Notes: a model not told the origin generated them from the sequence alone. 64,000 bases of DNA from Batrachochytrium dendrobatidis JAM81 (GCF_000203795.2 NW_006281099.1:3808532-3872531), one strand, 5' to 3'; shown: positions 9,715-21,500, counted from the first letter of the stretch. Translations and numbers: made by a program.

Positions 9715-12700
9715 ATGCTGTCGTCTTTGGTTTCTGCTTCTTTGCTACGCACTCGATCTGTTGTGCATTCAACTGCGTTTTTACGCTCAAGTCACCACAG
9801 TGCTTCTGCTACTTGTCTTTCTATCGGAATTCGTCGTGAAGGAAAGAACAGATGGGAGCGACGAGTACCGCTGATGCCTGAGCAAGTGTTGCATCTGACT
9901 AAAGATATTGGTGCAAAAGTCTATCTGCAACCTAGCACCAAGCGAGTTATTTCTGATGATAAATACAGAGAGGTTCATGCACATTGCTGTCAAGATTGGC
10001 GCTTCATGTCAAGCGTATTAACCAATTTACACTGCCTTTTAATTCTCAATCATCTTAGGCTGGTGCCATTGTTCAAGATGATCTATCCAAAGCCGACATC
10101 ATTCTTGGTGTCAAAGAGGTTCCCATTGCCCAACTCATTCCTAAAAAGACGTACATTTACTTTTCCCATACACACAAGGCTCAGAAATACAACATGCCGA
10201 TGCTCAGAAGCGTCCTTGAAAAAAAGATCCGTTTGGTGGATTATGAACTCATGACCAACGAACAAGGCGCTCGTCTTGTCCAATTTAGTCGCTTCGCTGG
10301 CTATGCTGGTCTGTCTGCTGCGTTTCAAAATTCAATCGCATTCTGTACATGAATTGGCTTCTCATCTAATGCTTCTGTTTTCTTAATGTTTCATTTTATA
10401 GGAATGATTGATACTCTCTACGCTGTTGGTCATCGTCTTCTTGGTCTTGGATTCGGCACTCCATTTTTGGTAAATTTTGATCGTGTGTGTATTGTCAGCA
10501 CAAGGCTTTAATACATTTGTATATCATAGAGTATGGGCATGTCGTATCAGTATAGATCTCTTGAAGATGGTCGCAAGGACGTGGCTGATACTGGCGCTGC
10601 CATCAAAAATCTGGGTCTTCCAAAGCAACTTGGACCCATGGTGTTTGCCTTTATTGGCGACGGAAATGTTGTTCAAGGAGCTCTCCATGTGTTTGAAAAG
10701 CTTCCACATGAATGGGTTTCTGCAAACGATCTTGCCAATCTTGCTACATCCACAGATTTTGATACAAACAAGGTTTATGCTTGCAAGATTCTTCCAGAAG
10801 ACTATTTGGTTCGCAAGGATGGTGGAAAGTTTGTGCGCAAAGATTATTTTGAGCACCCCGATGACTTTAAATCTATATTTCACGAAAAAATTGCACCCCA
10901 CGTTAGTGTCATTGTCAATGGAATGTTTTGGACAGAGAAATATCCTCGACTGATGACTATCGATCAAACTGAGCAGTTGGCTGTTGAAAATAACTTGCGT
11001 CTACTTACTCTGGCCGATATTTCTTGTGACATCAATGGTCCATTTGAATTCATGAGTGAAGCTTCCACCATTGACGCTCCTACCTTTATGTATGATCCAA
11101 TCAGCAAGTCCACCCATCACAATGCCGAGGGCCGTGGAATCCAAATCATGTCCATTGATAATCTTCCTACCGAGCTGCCTTTGGAATCCAGTGAATACTT
11201 TAGCAAGTCACTTATCCCTTTTGTTTCGGAATTGGCCAAAGGTAACACTGAGCACCCAGTAATTCAGCGCGCTTCAATTACTACTTTGAATGGTGATCTC
11301 GTTGATCGTCACCAACATCTTTTAAATCATCTTCCTGAACATGGCCATACTGGTTCTGTCAAAATTTCTGGCACCAAGCGTGTTCTTTTACTTGGATCTG
11401 GATTTGTTGCTGGCCCACTTGTGGACTACTTATTGCGTACTCCTGGAACACATGTGACTATTGCCAGCAATTCCAAAAGCGAAGCTACAAGACTTGCCGA
11501 TGGTCGTAGTGCAACAACAGTTGTTCCACTGAATGTTTCTGATCAGACTGAGCTTTCTAGTTTAGTGGATGCTCACGATGTTGTTGTCAGTTTTGTTCCA
11601 GCCACCCTCCATCCCATTATTGCTGAGCAGTGTTTGCGACACAAAAAACATCTAGTCACTGCCAGCTATATCTCACCAGCCATGAAAGCGTTTGACCAAC
11701 GTGCAAAGGATGCAGGTCTTGCATTTGTCAATGAAGTGGGTCTTGATCCTGGAATTGATCATCTTACTGCTTGCCAGCTTTTTAATCAAGTGAAATCTGC
11801 TGGTGGCCGGATCACCTCGTTCGTGTCATGGTGCGGTGGTCTTCCAGCCCCAGAAGCCTCCAACAATCCTCTTGGCTACAAATTCAGCTGGAGTCCAAAG
11901 GGAGTTCTTCTTGCAGGGCTTAATTCAGCCAAATTCAAGATGGACGGCAAGGTGCACAACATTCCTGGATCAGAGTTGATGAAGAATGTTTTTAATGTAC
12001 CCATTTTCAAGGGCTTTGCATTTGAAGGAGTTGCCAATCGCGACTCGCTGGTTTATACTGATTTATACAATCTGGGTGATTTGGAAGATCTAGACTCAAT
12101 GTTTAGAGGTACTTTGAGATACAAGGGATATGCAGAGATCATGGGTGCGTTTAACCAGCTAGGACTTTTGGATACAACCTTACGGCCTGAGCTTTCTACT
12201 GGTATTTCCTGGGTGTGTCTTTTGTTTCATCATGTGTTTATGGATCAAATTGCCTATTCGTTTTTATTATTTTATGCTTGTCTAATGTTGATACTGCAAT
12301 CATAAATGCTTGATTACTTAGGGAGAGTTACTGAAACAGTTGGTTGGATCGAATATTGAAACTGATCTGGCAAAAAAACTTGCACTCAATCCATCCAACC
12401 CAATGGAGGCTGCCAAGCTTGATCGTGTTGTTGCTGCACTAAAATGGCTTGGAATCACCTCGGAAACTCAAGGTGCAGAAAAGGGCGATTCCATTCTCGA
12501 CAGCTTATGTGCTCTTCTTCAGCGCAAGCTAGTTTATACTCCAGGCGAACGTGATATGGTCGCCATGCACCACGTATTTGGTATCCAGCACGGAAATGGC
12601 AAAAAGGAAACTCGAACATCTACCATGATTGCGTATGGTGAAACCAATGGGTACTCTGCCATGGCCAAGACTGTTGGCTTGCCTGCTGCTATTGCCACTG

Positions 12701-12903
12701 AAATGATTCTTGATGGTAGGTGTAGTGTTGATGAAGGACTAGATCAAGTTGTAAATGGTACTAATTGATGTTTTGCACGGGTATTTTTGATAGGATCGCT
12801 TAAACGCCGTGGCGTGATTGCACCCATGTCTTTAGACATATACGAGCCTATGCTAAAGAAGCTTGAACGCGAAGGTGTGAGATTCACAGAACAAACTTTG
12901 TAA
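9715..12903 (+). CDS. AASS: Bifunctional lysine-ketoglutarate reductase/saccharopine dehydrogenase, mitochondrial
   Basis: Six exons: 9715..9972, 10059..10308, 10402..10469, 10530..12212, 12322..12715 and 12794..12903, 920 residues (human AASS about 926). The in-frame codon at 9646 is TTG, so ATG 9715 is used. Residues 1-40 hold Arg, Ser and Leu and no acidic residue, a mitochondrial presequence. LKR half about 42-460: GIRREGKNRWERRVPLMP, KTYIYFSHTHKAQKYNMP, FAFIGDGNVVQGA. SDH half about 465-920: RVLLLGSGFVAGPLVDYLLR (NAD-binding), NEVGLDPGIDHLTACQLF, SWCGGLPAPEASNNPLGYKF. It converts lysine plus 2-oxoglutarate through saccharopine to aminoadipate semialdehyde plus glutamate. Most fungi instead have separate Lys1 and Lys9 used for synthesis, so the fused, targeted form points to catabolism. 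Confidence 0.93.
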
Positions 12904-13118
12904 TGTTAAATGGGATCCTGAGCCAATGGAAAATGCATATTGTTTTGGTTTAAAGTGATATCAATACATTCTTTTAGTTGAAACACATTTTTTTTGGCCA
13001 TTACTAAACATGACTCAATTCACAACGTGAACATACATAAAAATGAAGGTCTTGTATTCGTAAAAAGAATCTTTGATCAAACTATTCTAACAACTACTCG
13101 ACAAACCATACCGCCGCG

Positions 13119-14054
13119 TCACAGGACCTTATGCTGACGAACATACTCTTCAGTCTCGATAAATGACTCTAAATCTCCAATATCCAATCTTCCAGAAATC
13201 CGAAAAGCAAAAGTTGGATGCTGATAAATCAACCATCCAATGAACTTGCCACTCGCATCAATACGATCCAACAGCGTCCCTTTTGTGATGGCTTTCACAG
13301 TATCTGATTGGAATACCTTGGCCGCATCATCAAAGAAAGTTGGAAGGAGAGCTAAAGCAGGCTGAGAGAGAAAATACAAGCAAGGGCAAGCCAATCTTGA
13401 CTTGGTTTCGGACGGATGAGGTTTTTCAATAAACCCAGTCACTCGCAAGGAGTGTGAAGAGCCTTGATCAACGCATTCAGGTTTGACCACCTCAAGTATA
13501 CCTGTTTTGAGAGTTTCTGATTCATGGGCGACCGGATAGCACATTACCATGGAAGCGGGTAATCCGCGCATTCCAGCTTGAACAAAGTCGTCAAAGTTGA
13601 AGTCAGCCAGTGGAAGAGTATCTCCTGCAATAACCACCAAAGGCTTTGATCCCAACTGCAGTTTCTCGACAGCCAAAGCTATATCTTTCACTGCACCCAG
13701 TCGAGTTTCATTGCTCACTGTACCATCGTTGATAATATGTGCAAGAGGCAGTCCTCGATCCAAAGCCCATTGATGAAATTGGGGATAAAAGTGGTCATTG
13801 CATACGATGTAGACGTTGGATGGTGGCGGTCTATTTTGTGCATGGAGTGTTGCATAGGGTATAGATGATGAATGCGACTGTAGTTTATGTATCCAGTGAT
13901 CGAGGACAGGAACGTTCGTGACTGGCAAGAGTGCTTTTGGAGTATCTAACAAGTGGACATACTGACTCGATGGAAGATGGTTTTGAATATCTCTTGCAAG
14001 CCTGGTTCCGTATCCAGCTGCTAAAAACAGGATATTGAACGGATAGTCTGTCAT
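13119..14054 (-). CDS. Nucleotidyltransferase-family (sugar-nucleotide pyrophosphorylase-like) protein
   Basis: Single exon, 311 residues, ATG at 14054. The N-terminus carries the nucleotide-binding signature ILFLAAGYGTRLARD with the downstream Lys in DTPKALLPV. A metal-binding Asp is seen in VVIAGDTLPLADFNF, and the later GFIEKPHP motif is typical of NDP-sugar pyrophosphorylases. The fold is NTP_transferase (GT-A type); it lacks the left-handed beta-helix hexapeptide tail of GMPPB/GlmU enzymes, so it is the short form. Substrate cannot be read from the sequence: a sugar-1-phosphate or a similar phosphate is likely. Divergent from the Ctk3-like gene. Confidence 0.75.
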   Translation of the reverse strand: MTDYPFNILFLAAGYGTRLARDIQNHLPSSQYVHLLDTPKALLPVTNVPVLDHWIHKLQSHSSSIPYATLHAQNRPPPSNVYIVCNDHFYPQFHQWALDRGLPLAHIINDGTVSNETRLGAVKDIALAVEKLQLGSKPLVVIAGDTLPLADFNFDDFVQAGMRGLPASMVMCYPVAHESETLKTGILEVVKPECVDQGSSHSLRVTGFIEKPHPSETKSRLACPCLYFLSQPALALLPTFFDDAAKVFQSDTVKAITKGTLLDRIDASGKFIGWLIYQHPTFAFRISGRLDIGDLESFIETEEYVRQHKVL

Positions 14055-14223
14055 TAAAAGTGCCCTTTATACACTCGCAGTACTATCGTTGCAATGGCCA
14101 TATGGTCGATACTTGCCAGCCAATTCAAACCAATTCAATTATCACGTGATATCACATGCTTTAGCAGTGTTGCTTGTGTTTGAACTCGACCAACTTTGAA
14201 GTTGTATTCCACTAGCAACTCGG
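14055..14223. promoter_or_regulatory. Shared divergent promoter (nucleotidyltransferase / CTK3)
   Basis: The two ATGs are 169 bases apart on opposite strands. A CACGTGAT E-box-like core lies near 14143. Positional inference. Confidence 0.4.
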
Positions 14224-16359
14224 ATGGACAACTTAACCGATGATCTTGATCCATTCGATGTCAGCCAACTATTTGTAAAACTCCTCAAGGGTAGTTTGTC
14301 GGCCTCAAACATCCACAAAGTCTCTTTGTTTGCCTACCGGTTCCGTGTTCACCATCTCATTCTCTTTGAAGACTTGATTACTGTAATGGGAGAGGTATTT
14401 CATTGGTTTGTTGAATTTATCTTTGTTCTATTTAAAGTCTTTTTGGTATATTTCAAACAGCGACTGCATGAAGAGTCTTGGCTATTTGTGAATTTATGGC
14501 TGTCGATGGCTTTGTTCTGGTCGCTTCAGTCATTATGAGCCGGCACTTGTTTTCTTAGGAAACTAGCCGGCCTTGTCGCCAGTTGCTCAAATCCCAAACA
14601 CTGTTTCAATTCAGCCTTTAAAGGCTTTATAGTTTTATTAAAGCATATAAACAGATTACTCATTCTTGCATTATATATTCTGACACATTCAAACTGTAAA
14701 TGCGTTCAACATCCGTTAAATTTCATGATAGTCGACACTATTGAGTCGGCTGAATCTATTCTATGTCGTAGATGCCCTCTGCAAACAAAGTATCAAGTTT
14801 CAGTTTACTGGATATGTTGAACTCACAAGACTTTACCACAAAAAACTCGTTGAATGCGTGGTCGATTGCGTGCGATCAAAGGATGGGTCTTTAGCAAGAA
14901 AACCTCACCGAGAAGGTGTTGCTAATGTCGGAAACGTTCGAAAGGTACTAAGCTACTGGCGAGGAAAAGATATTATTGCTGCTGATCAGTATGCCCAGTT
15001 GGATGGGTTTTTGTCTAGCTGGATGGACAAGTCTATAGAGTATGCATTTGTTTTGAAGGCGATTTCATCTTGATATGTCTACTGATTTTTTACATTTGCG
15101 ATATTGCTTTAAATAGCTCCGAAACAATCTCACAGCAGGCAAAAGATGCTATACTAAGGAGAATGGAAGAAGATAGGGAAAGGGTATGTTGTCTGACTTT
15201 ACTTTTGTATCGACATCCAATAAAACAATGGATCTAGGTGCCTTGTTGATATTTTAATTTACCTGTTATATTACTTGATCTATAGCAAAAAAAATCTCGC
15301 GAGGAAACGTGGCTACGACCTATTTTGGACACTCTAGATGGCGCTCCTCCAGATATAGATCCCGAGTTTTTGCAAGCATGGGGAAAGCCTCATTCTGTAA
15401 CCGAGGCAGATATTTCTGCAATGAAGACGTATCGTGAACGCATAGACACTTCAGTAGAGGAGAGACTACCTCTTTCGAAACCTGCGTCGCCCATGTCTAT
15501 AAAACCAATCTCTCAATCGTCCAATCAATCTTATTTAAAAGATCAATCGCGATCTGTATACCAATCACATACCGACTCTGCGCTCTCTTCGCAAGCATCT
15601 ATCCCATCACATGTTCGTCCAATTCCACAGCAGTTTTATCAGGGAATACAACCCACACTTCGACCCGGCCAACCTCTTCCACAGCGCCCTCCATTTCAAC
15701 AACATTCACAAAAACTTCATCCACATACTTTATACAATCAATCGCACAGTCCAATTCGACATACCAATGCACTGTTTTACAATGGTCAAGGTTCATCTAG
15801 TCATAATCCTGCTCATAGCTACACTAATTCTGGATCCATCTCTCGTCGACTATCTGGATCTCCACCAAATATACCGAATTCCATGTATCCCCCATCTGTT
15901 ATTCCACCAGTACATGTTACAACGTTCACGTCTGGCGGATTTCGCCCCAAAAACGGTCATTTCCCCCAGCTATCACCTCAGATCTCAGTGAACAACCTTC
16001 ATCCACATCCACATCCGCATCTGCTGCCTTTACAGTCTGCTCATCAATCACAACAGCAACGCATTTTGCTTACACAACAAAAACAGCATAATCTACCTAG
16101 TAATTCATATTCCAGTAGCAATTTACAACATCACCAACGGTTTCAAACACAGCAACATCCACATAGTCAACCATTACAACTACCTGTCCAACCACCTCCA
16201 CCTCATCATCAGCAACTCTACCAAAATCCTACAACTATACAAGGCACTTCCCAAAGGCATTCATTTCCTACACAATCCAGTTCAGGATATAACAGCTCGT
16301 CATATACAAATCCTCGTGATGACCAACGAAAGTTTTCTCAGCATACTAACCGGCGCTAA
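14224..16359 (+). CDS. CTK3: CTD-kinase gamma subunit (Ctk3-like) with long Gln/Pro/His tail
   Basis: Exons 14224..14394, 14461..14487, 14732..15039, 15117..15183 and 15286..16359, about 548 residues. Exon 2 is tiny (9 codons); its partner acceptor could be 14732 or the AG a few codons later. N-terminus DPFDVSQLFVKLLKGSLSAS, then RLNLFYVVDALC and NVRKVLSYWRGKDII make up the CID-like fold of Ctk3. DAILRRMEEDRERQKKSREE matches the Ctk3 C-terminal helix. In yeast, Ctk3 with Ctk1 and Ctk2 phosphorylates Ser2 of the RNA polymerase II tail. The last 280 residues are low-complexity (Q, P, H, S), which yeast Ctk3 lacks. Confidence 0.75.
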
Positions 16360-17416
16360 ATCTGTCTACTCTAGCTCCTATAACAAGTTTTGGTTAGACA
16401 TGCGCTAATAGTCGTCAAGTATAAATTTAATTTAGTAAAAGGTTTAAACGCTTAATGAATGTTCCTTATGGACTATGTAGTAACTACTTTTTAGTGTGCT
16501 GAAAAAACGTTATTTTGGTAAAATCTATACTGAAAAACGGTTTTATTTTGACTATTATTCAATGCTACATAGCATACTTGAAAATTGTTTTATTCAAATG
16601 TCAAAATGGTGTGTTATTTTGGATAATGATGATATGCAACGTCCTCCACTATTTTCAAGAGTGAAAATGAGTATAAGCTTGGAATACTCGATCCGAATAA
16701 TATTCATTTTCTATCTAATGGATTGATTGTAGTCACTGTTGATCAATACATTGACAGTCTCGACATCAACATTGTCATTCATGTCAAGTTGTGCGTGATT
16801 GCTAATATTACACCACAACAATACTGTCAACTTTCGAGTCCTGTGATACACCGTTTCAACTATGACCGGATCGATGTTGATCACTTGTCAATACACAAAC
16901 CAGTTGTATAATCGTACAACTGTTGGTTAACCAATGTTTGACTGTCGATATTTGAATCATGAATATTGTTCAACATAATCATCGCTAACATTGTCGTTTG
17001 ATTTCCTTGTTTTGTGAATAATCATCGCAATGTCATTTGTTCAGTTGTTGTTGGTTTATTGAAACCATGTCATAATTCTTGAATACGATTGTAAAACAAA
17101 GCATTTGCGGTTAAACAACACCCTTGGAGGGTGTGCTTTTCAATATACCTGATCAAAGGGTCGTAAAAGCATAATCTAATCGGCATGATCATCAAATCGA
17201 TCAATATGATATTATGAATAGGGAGCAGCATACTATGGTTTGATAGTGGCCCATTACAAGCGATCAAGTAACCCTGTATAACTGGTTAACCTATAAGGGT
17301 TAGGGTTGGCTTAATATACAAAACATACAAATACAATCGATTACATTCAATTTTATAATCGACATCAGTTTCAACACTCTGCTTGTGCTAATTGTTTAAA
17401 CTCATTTATCGCCCCA
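16360..17416. other. Gene-poor spacer
   Basis: AT-rich DNA at the border between the housekeeping block and accessory DNA. A small hairpin (ACACCCT-TGG-AGGGTGT, 17118..17134) is the only structure noticed. Open frames here are short and of random composition. Confidence 0.45.
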
Positions 17417-18211
17417 ATGAAATTCAGCATTTTATTCGTACTGAGCGCGGTAGCAACTGCCAATGCAGTACTGATATCGGCTGGTAGCGATCGTTCAACC
17501 CATGCATCAAGCACTTCAAGCCAAGTGTCAGGTTCAACCAATGAACCTAATCCAAGCACTTCCGGACAAGACTGGCAAGTAATGAGTATAATTAATTCAA
17601 ATACTCCTGAAGAAGACCAACAACAACCAATTGATCAACCCAGTCCAAATACTGCCAGTCAAGACCAGCAGCAGACAATGATTGTAGCTGGTCCAAGTAC
17701 TTTTAAACAAAGTCGGAAACGTCCAATTGATCAGCCCAGTCCAAATACTTCTGAAGAAGAACTGCAAGATCCGACATACCAACCCGGCCCGAGTGCTTCA
17801 AAACGAGGTCGAAAATGGCCAATTGACAAAGGTGAACCTGCAAATACTAGTTCAAATCAGGAAACTGTACTAAACGAACAAGATCAGGAAACTGTACTAA
17901 ACGAACAAGATCAGGAAACTGTACTAAACGAACAAGATCAGGAAACCCTTGATTACATAAAGGAAACGCTTAAAGAAATACTAAAGAAAAAAGAACAAGC
18001 CCATTTTAATTATGCAATCTTTAAAGCCAAACAAAAGTTAGCATTAGCCGAGAGCAAAAATATGCCCAAGCCAGAGTACACCCCAGAAGCTGAAAAGGAC
18101 TTGAAACAAAAGTACACTGTAATAAGAAAACAAGCAGAGCATATGAGACGAAGACTAAAAAAGTTTATGGCAAAGCATGGTTTGAAATTTGAAGAGCCGA
18201 ATTTGGATTGA
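17417..18211 (+). CDS. Secreted low-complexity protein with internal repeats
   Basis: Single exon, 264 residues. Signal peptide MKFSILFVLSAVATANAV (1-18). A Ser/Thr/Gln/Pro-rich region of about 120 residues follows, with repeated PIDQPSPNT units, and then a perfect 9-residue tandem repeat (QETVLNEQD, three copies). The C-terminal 90 residues form a Lys/Glu-rich helix (around ETLKEILKKKEQAHFNYAIF). There is no cysteine and no known domain. It looks like a rapidly evolving secreted protein of the kind common in Batrachochytrium. A host-facing role is a guess. It lies alone, with more than 900 bases of empty DNA on both sides. Confidence 0.75.
   Translation: MKFSILFVLSAVATANAVLISAGSDRSTHASSTSSQVSGSTNEPNPSTSGQDWQVMSIINSNTPEEDQQQPIDQPSPNTASQDQQQTMIVAGPSTFKQSRKRPIDQPSPNTSEEELQDPTYQPGPSASKRGRKWPIDKGEPANTSSNQETVLNEQDQETVLNEQDQETVLNEQDQETLDYIKETLKEILKKKEQAHFNYAIFKAKQKLALAESKNMPKPEYTPEAEKDLKQKYTVIRKQAEHMRRRLKKFMAKHGLKFEEPNLD
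17858..17938 (+). repeat. Three tandem 27-bp units inside the secreted-protein gene
   Basis: CAGGAAACTGTACTAAACGA plus ACAAGAT is repeated three times without a mismatch, and a fourth partial unit (CAGGAAAC) starts at 17939. The unit is a multiple of three, so changes in copy number keep the frame. Confidence 0.95.
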
Positions 18212-19634
18212 TGATTTGTTAATGAATTTGATTTTGAATCAATTTAAACTTTCTAATGTATTGGTGTTTACCGAGTATCGTGAATGGGTCAACAATCATA
18301 TCATTGATTGTATACTGTGTTGGGTATTGGATTGTTGATTGATACATTGACACGGCTTGTTACATATACATCAATAACCTGATAACAACCAGTGTTGATT
18401 GTAACTACCAGTCATACTTGCAATCACTTGTCAGTTGCATGATACCACCGACTGACCATGTCGTACATTGTACAACAAACGGAGTAATACACTTGTTGAA
18501 AGTCGGATGTAGATTGCGTCATCAACCGGTTCGATATTGATCAATTAGTGTTGTATTGTATGAGTTTGGAATGTAATATATGCAGTGTGGTATTGATGGT
18601 GTCGTATTGACATCCGTATTGTACTTTATTCCTGGAAAGCACTGTGACTGGAGAACAGACAGTGAGTTGGATTGTGTTATTCGACACTTGTAATCGGTTG
18701 ATGTAGTTTATGAGGAGTTGAGACCAGGAAACATGATTTTAACTGGTCAAGGGAATATCAAATTGATCAACTTTGGCAAGACGCAGATCAAGACTTGCGT
18801 CACGAATTGATGGTTTATCAATCAAGCAGAATCCAAGACTTGCTCAAGACTTGTCCAGTAAAAACAAAACCATACTGACCTTTTATTGACTACCCATTGA
18901 CTACTCACAAAATCAAATGCTTGCAAATCTGATGTTCAAATCTTTATATTTCTGATATGAGTTTCATTCCCCTTGAACAGTTTAAATTCAACGTCATGCT
19001 CATTCATATTCCATACATATGACAGACACGTCAACAATGTTAATGGCAACTTTATGAATATCAAAATGGATTGTTTTGAACAAGCTGGTCAACTTTTTTG
19101 TTGCTCCAGTCGCAGGCTTTACATCCAAACTATTGTAATGTTTCAACAACTCGGACAGGTTTTTACAATTGTATTGCACTGTAGTATGATCAGTGTTTTT
19201 AATATTAGTTTTTGATAAATCATTGTACACCCATGTGTTTGCAGGGATTGGTGAATGTTTAGTAGTTTAATCAAACCATATTTTTGATGGTTTAATGTAA
19301 GATACTTTTTCCAGATGCGTGTGTATGTTTTGGGTTATTGTATGAGCAAACATGTCTATTGGGCATTCTGCATCAAATGATTTCAAATACTTGTTAGTAG
19401 TATATATTGGGCACCGACTGATACCAGTTTTATCAACCAGTGTTTACAGCCAAACTATGTCCAAAGTTGCCAAAAAACATCAAATTATCGGAGATGAGGA
19501 AAATTGTCAAATCTTTAAAATAAAGTACCAGCTTGTTTATTAGTTTAAAATTTCAGGATCTTTTTGTGCCAGATTCATACTTTCTGCTTTAACTAGAATA
19601 CACTGTCTTTATGATAGACGACGGCAGTTACAAA
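18212..19634. other. Gene-poor spacer with a kinase relic
   Basis: Apart from the kinase fragment at 18694..18810, nothing supported is seen. Short open frames near 18973-19543 have no domain character. Confidence 0.45.
18694..18810 (+). pseudogene. Protein-kinase catalytic-loop relic
   Basis: A short open stretch reads VVYEELRPGNMILTGQGNIK and continues LINFGKTQ. This matches kinase subdomains VIb-VII (typically Y-R-D-L-K-P-E-N-I-L-L-T-x-Q-G-H-I-K-L-x-D-F-G), most like AGC kinases. The catalytic RD is replaced by EE and DFG by NFG, and stops lie close on both sides. No other kinase subdomain is recognisable nearby. It is a dead fragment. Confidence 0.55.
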
Positions 19635-21500
19635 TTAATCGCACCATCCCTTTATGAAAACAACTTTGACTTTATCCAACTCTTCACCGAGTCTCCAACC
19701 AAAATCTGTTAACATGCCTGGTGCCGATGGTTCGGCTACCTTGAAAGTTGAGCGTTTCTTTTGGTCAGCAACAAAGATAATTTCCAAGCATGTAATCTCA
19801 AACGATTGAGGCGATTGGCATAGCATCAGCAAAAAACTGTGGAAATACTCGATTTTGAATGAATGTGTGTTGCCATCAGTTACTTGAACGAATCTAACCA
19901 ACCCTTTTCCTTTCTCCAAGAAAATAGCATCAAATCCTCCCTGGTTCCATTTGTTTGGCTTAAACCAAACACCATTATTTTCTGGTAGAGCAGGAAAAGC
20001 ATTGATATCCAGAGTTTTGACATTGGATGCTGGCCAAGTTTGAAATTCGTTATCGTTTTCGTCAAACAATTTTACTCCGTCGTAATAAAGACTGGCAAAG
20101 AACCACATTTCCAACATCCAACCATTCATAGAAGGATTTCCATCATGCCGAGTAGCTTTGACCAATTTACGAATCAGGTCTGGTCCTGCCTTGATGGCCA
20201 ACATAACCCCGGAAAATCGACTGACAATAGATGTTTTTCGAGGGAACACATCATTCTCTACTAAACTTGAACTGAAGAGACGATCCACGACATTATTAGA
20301 CTGATCGCCTATTGTGCCTTTGACGTATGGAAAAATATCATTGACAAAAGTGATTGATCCATATGTTTGTTGGATCACATCTTTGGTCGCAAAAAGAAAC
20401 ATACATCTGGCAGAAGCACCCGCAAAGTATAGTTTAGAACGGACCAAGTCTTCACGAGACGAATCAATCTGTAAATCAGAATCCAAAACAGCCTTGACAT
20501 GGTTAAAGAATTCGTCATTTTGAACAGCATGAATATACTCTTCTTCCTTCCAAGAATAGACGTTGAATTGTTTGATATTCAACAGCATATCTTCCTCCAA
20601 CTTTGCTTTGTAACGTGAGGACATTGAACAAACGACAACCAATCTTCTTTTTTCTCAGTCTTCTTCGAGCCATGAATAGCAAGCTTGCTGTACATCAATG
20701 TGTTTTTGTCCATTTGAAGTGTATCCATCAATAAACACAATGTGTTGTTTTGATTCATCTACTTTATGCAAAATATCAAAAAAATTGTCGATATTGCTGT
20801 CGTAGATTTCCTGGGATTTCTTTGAATCGCCCTCCAAACGAACACATACTGGATAACAATCTATGTACAAATGAATCCAAGTAACAACCCAGTCATTTTT
20901 GTCCAGAGTTGAGGCAAATTCCAGAGCAGTAGTCGACTTGCCAGTTCCTGGTGGTCCTAGAATCCAACCAAGAACCCCATTATCAATGACTTTTTCCCGT
21001 AAAAAACTGAATTGCTCATGAAAAGTTGGACGGCAATAAAGAATGAGTTTTTCAGTAGATAGGCCAGTCTTGGCCAAGTAATTTGTGTCAAGTTTGAAAA
21101 TGGTCAAATTTGGGTCGTATGAAAGTTGAGCAAGTGTTGATACTTTCTCCCATTCACTTGTTCTTCTTTTCTTGTATCCTGCTGTTAAAGTAGAACCTGC
21201 GGCAGAAAGGTAAGTTTGAGTAGGCTGTCTTGAAGGTGGAGGGAAACAACCAATAACAGCACAAGAACCATCTTGAGTAAAGTATTCTTGAGGAAGAGAG
21301 TCGAGTAAAGTCCAGGTGTTGATTAGTTGGTTTTTGTTGGTGTTGGTGTAGAGTTGGAGTTGAGGAGCATCAATGTCAGCCATAGCAGGACCATACTCAG
21401 ACTTGATAGCATCCTGAACGTCACTCAGGTCTTCAAAGTCAGTCACATCGATTTCAGTAGAAATAGTGTCGTATTCAACATTGAGGTATCGTTTTGGCAT
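19635..21500 (-). pseudogene. Crinkler (CRN)-like gene with P-loop NTPase and nuclease-like tail, one in-frame stop
   Basis: Start ATG at 21500 (MPKRYLNVEY); an in-frame ATG at 21614 lies in the conserved upstream repeat and is not preferred. Head 1-90: ubiquitin-like CRN header. NTPase: Walker A GPPGTGKST and Walker B HIVFIDG. Then a TGA at 20655-20657 interrupts the frame. The same frame continues without any other break to 19635 and carries a PD-(D/E)xK-like set: EMWFFASLYYDG, GGFDAIF, FVQVTDG. About 620 codons in all. CRN proteins of this kind are thought to be secreted or delivered effectors that act in the host nucleus (family knowledge). As read here, the product would end after the NTPase. 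It could be a true null allele, a polymorphism or a base error. Confidence 0.8.

Noticed and set aside
17118..17134. Hairpin ACACCCT-TGG-AGGGTGT as a terminator
   Set aside because: Seven-base stem in AT-rich eukaryotic DNA with no gene ending nearby; no functional support.
17293..17310. AAGGGTTAGGGTTGG, telomere-like repeat
   Set aside because: Only about one and a half TTAGGG units; not enough for an interstitial telomere or chromosome end.
18973..19543. Small open frames on both strands
   Set aside because: No motif, no splice support, random composition.
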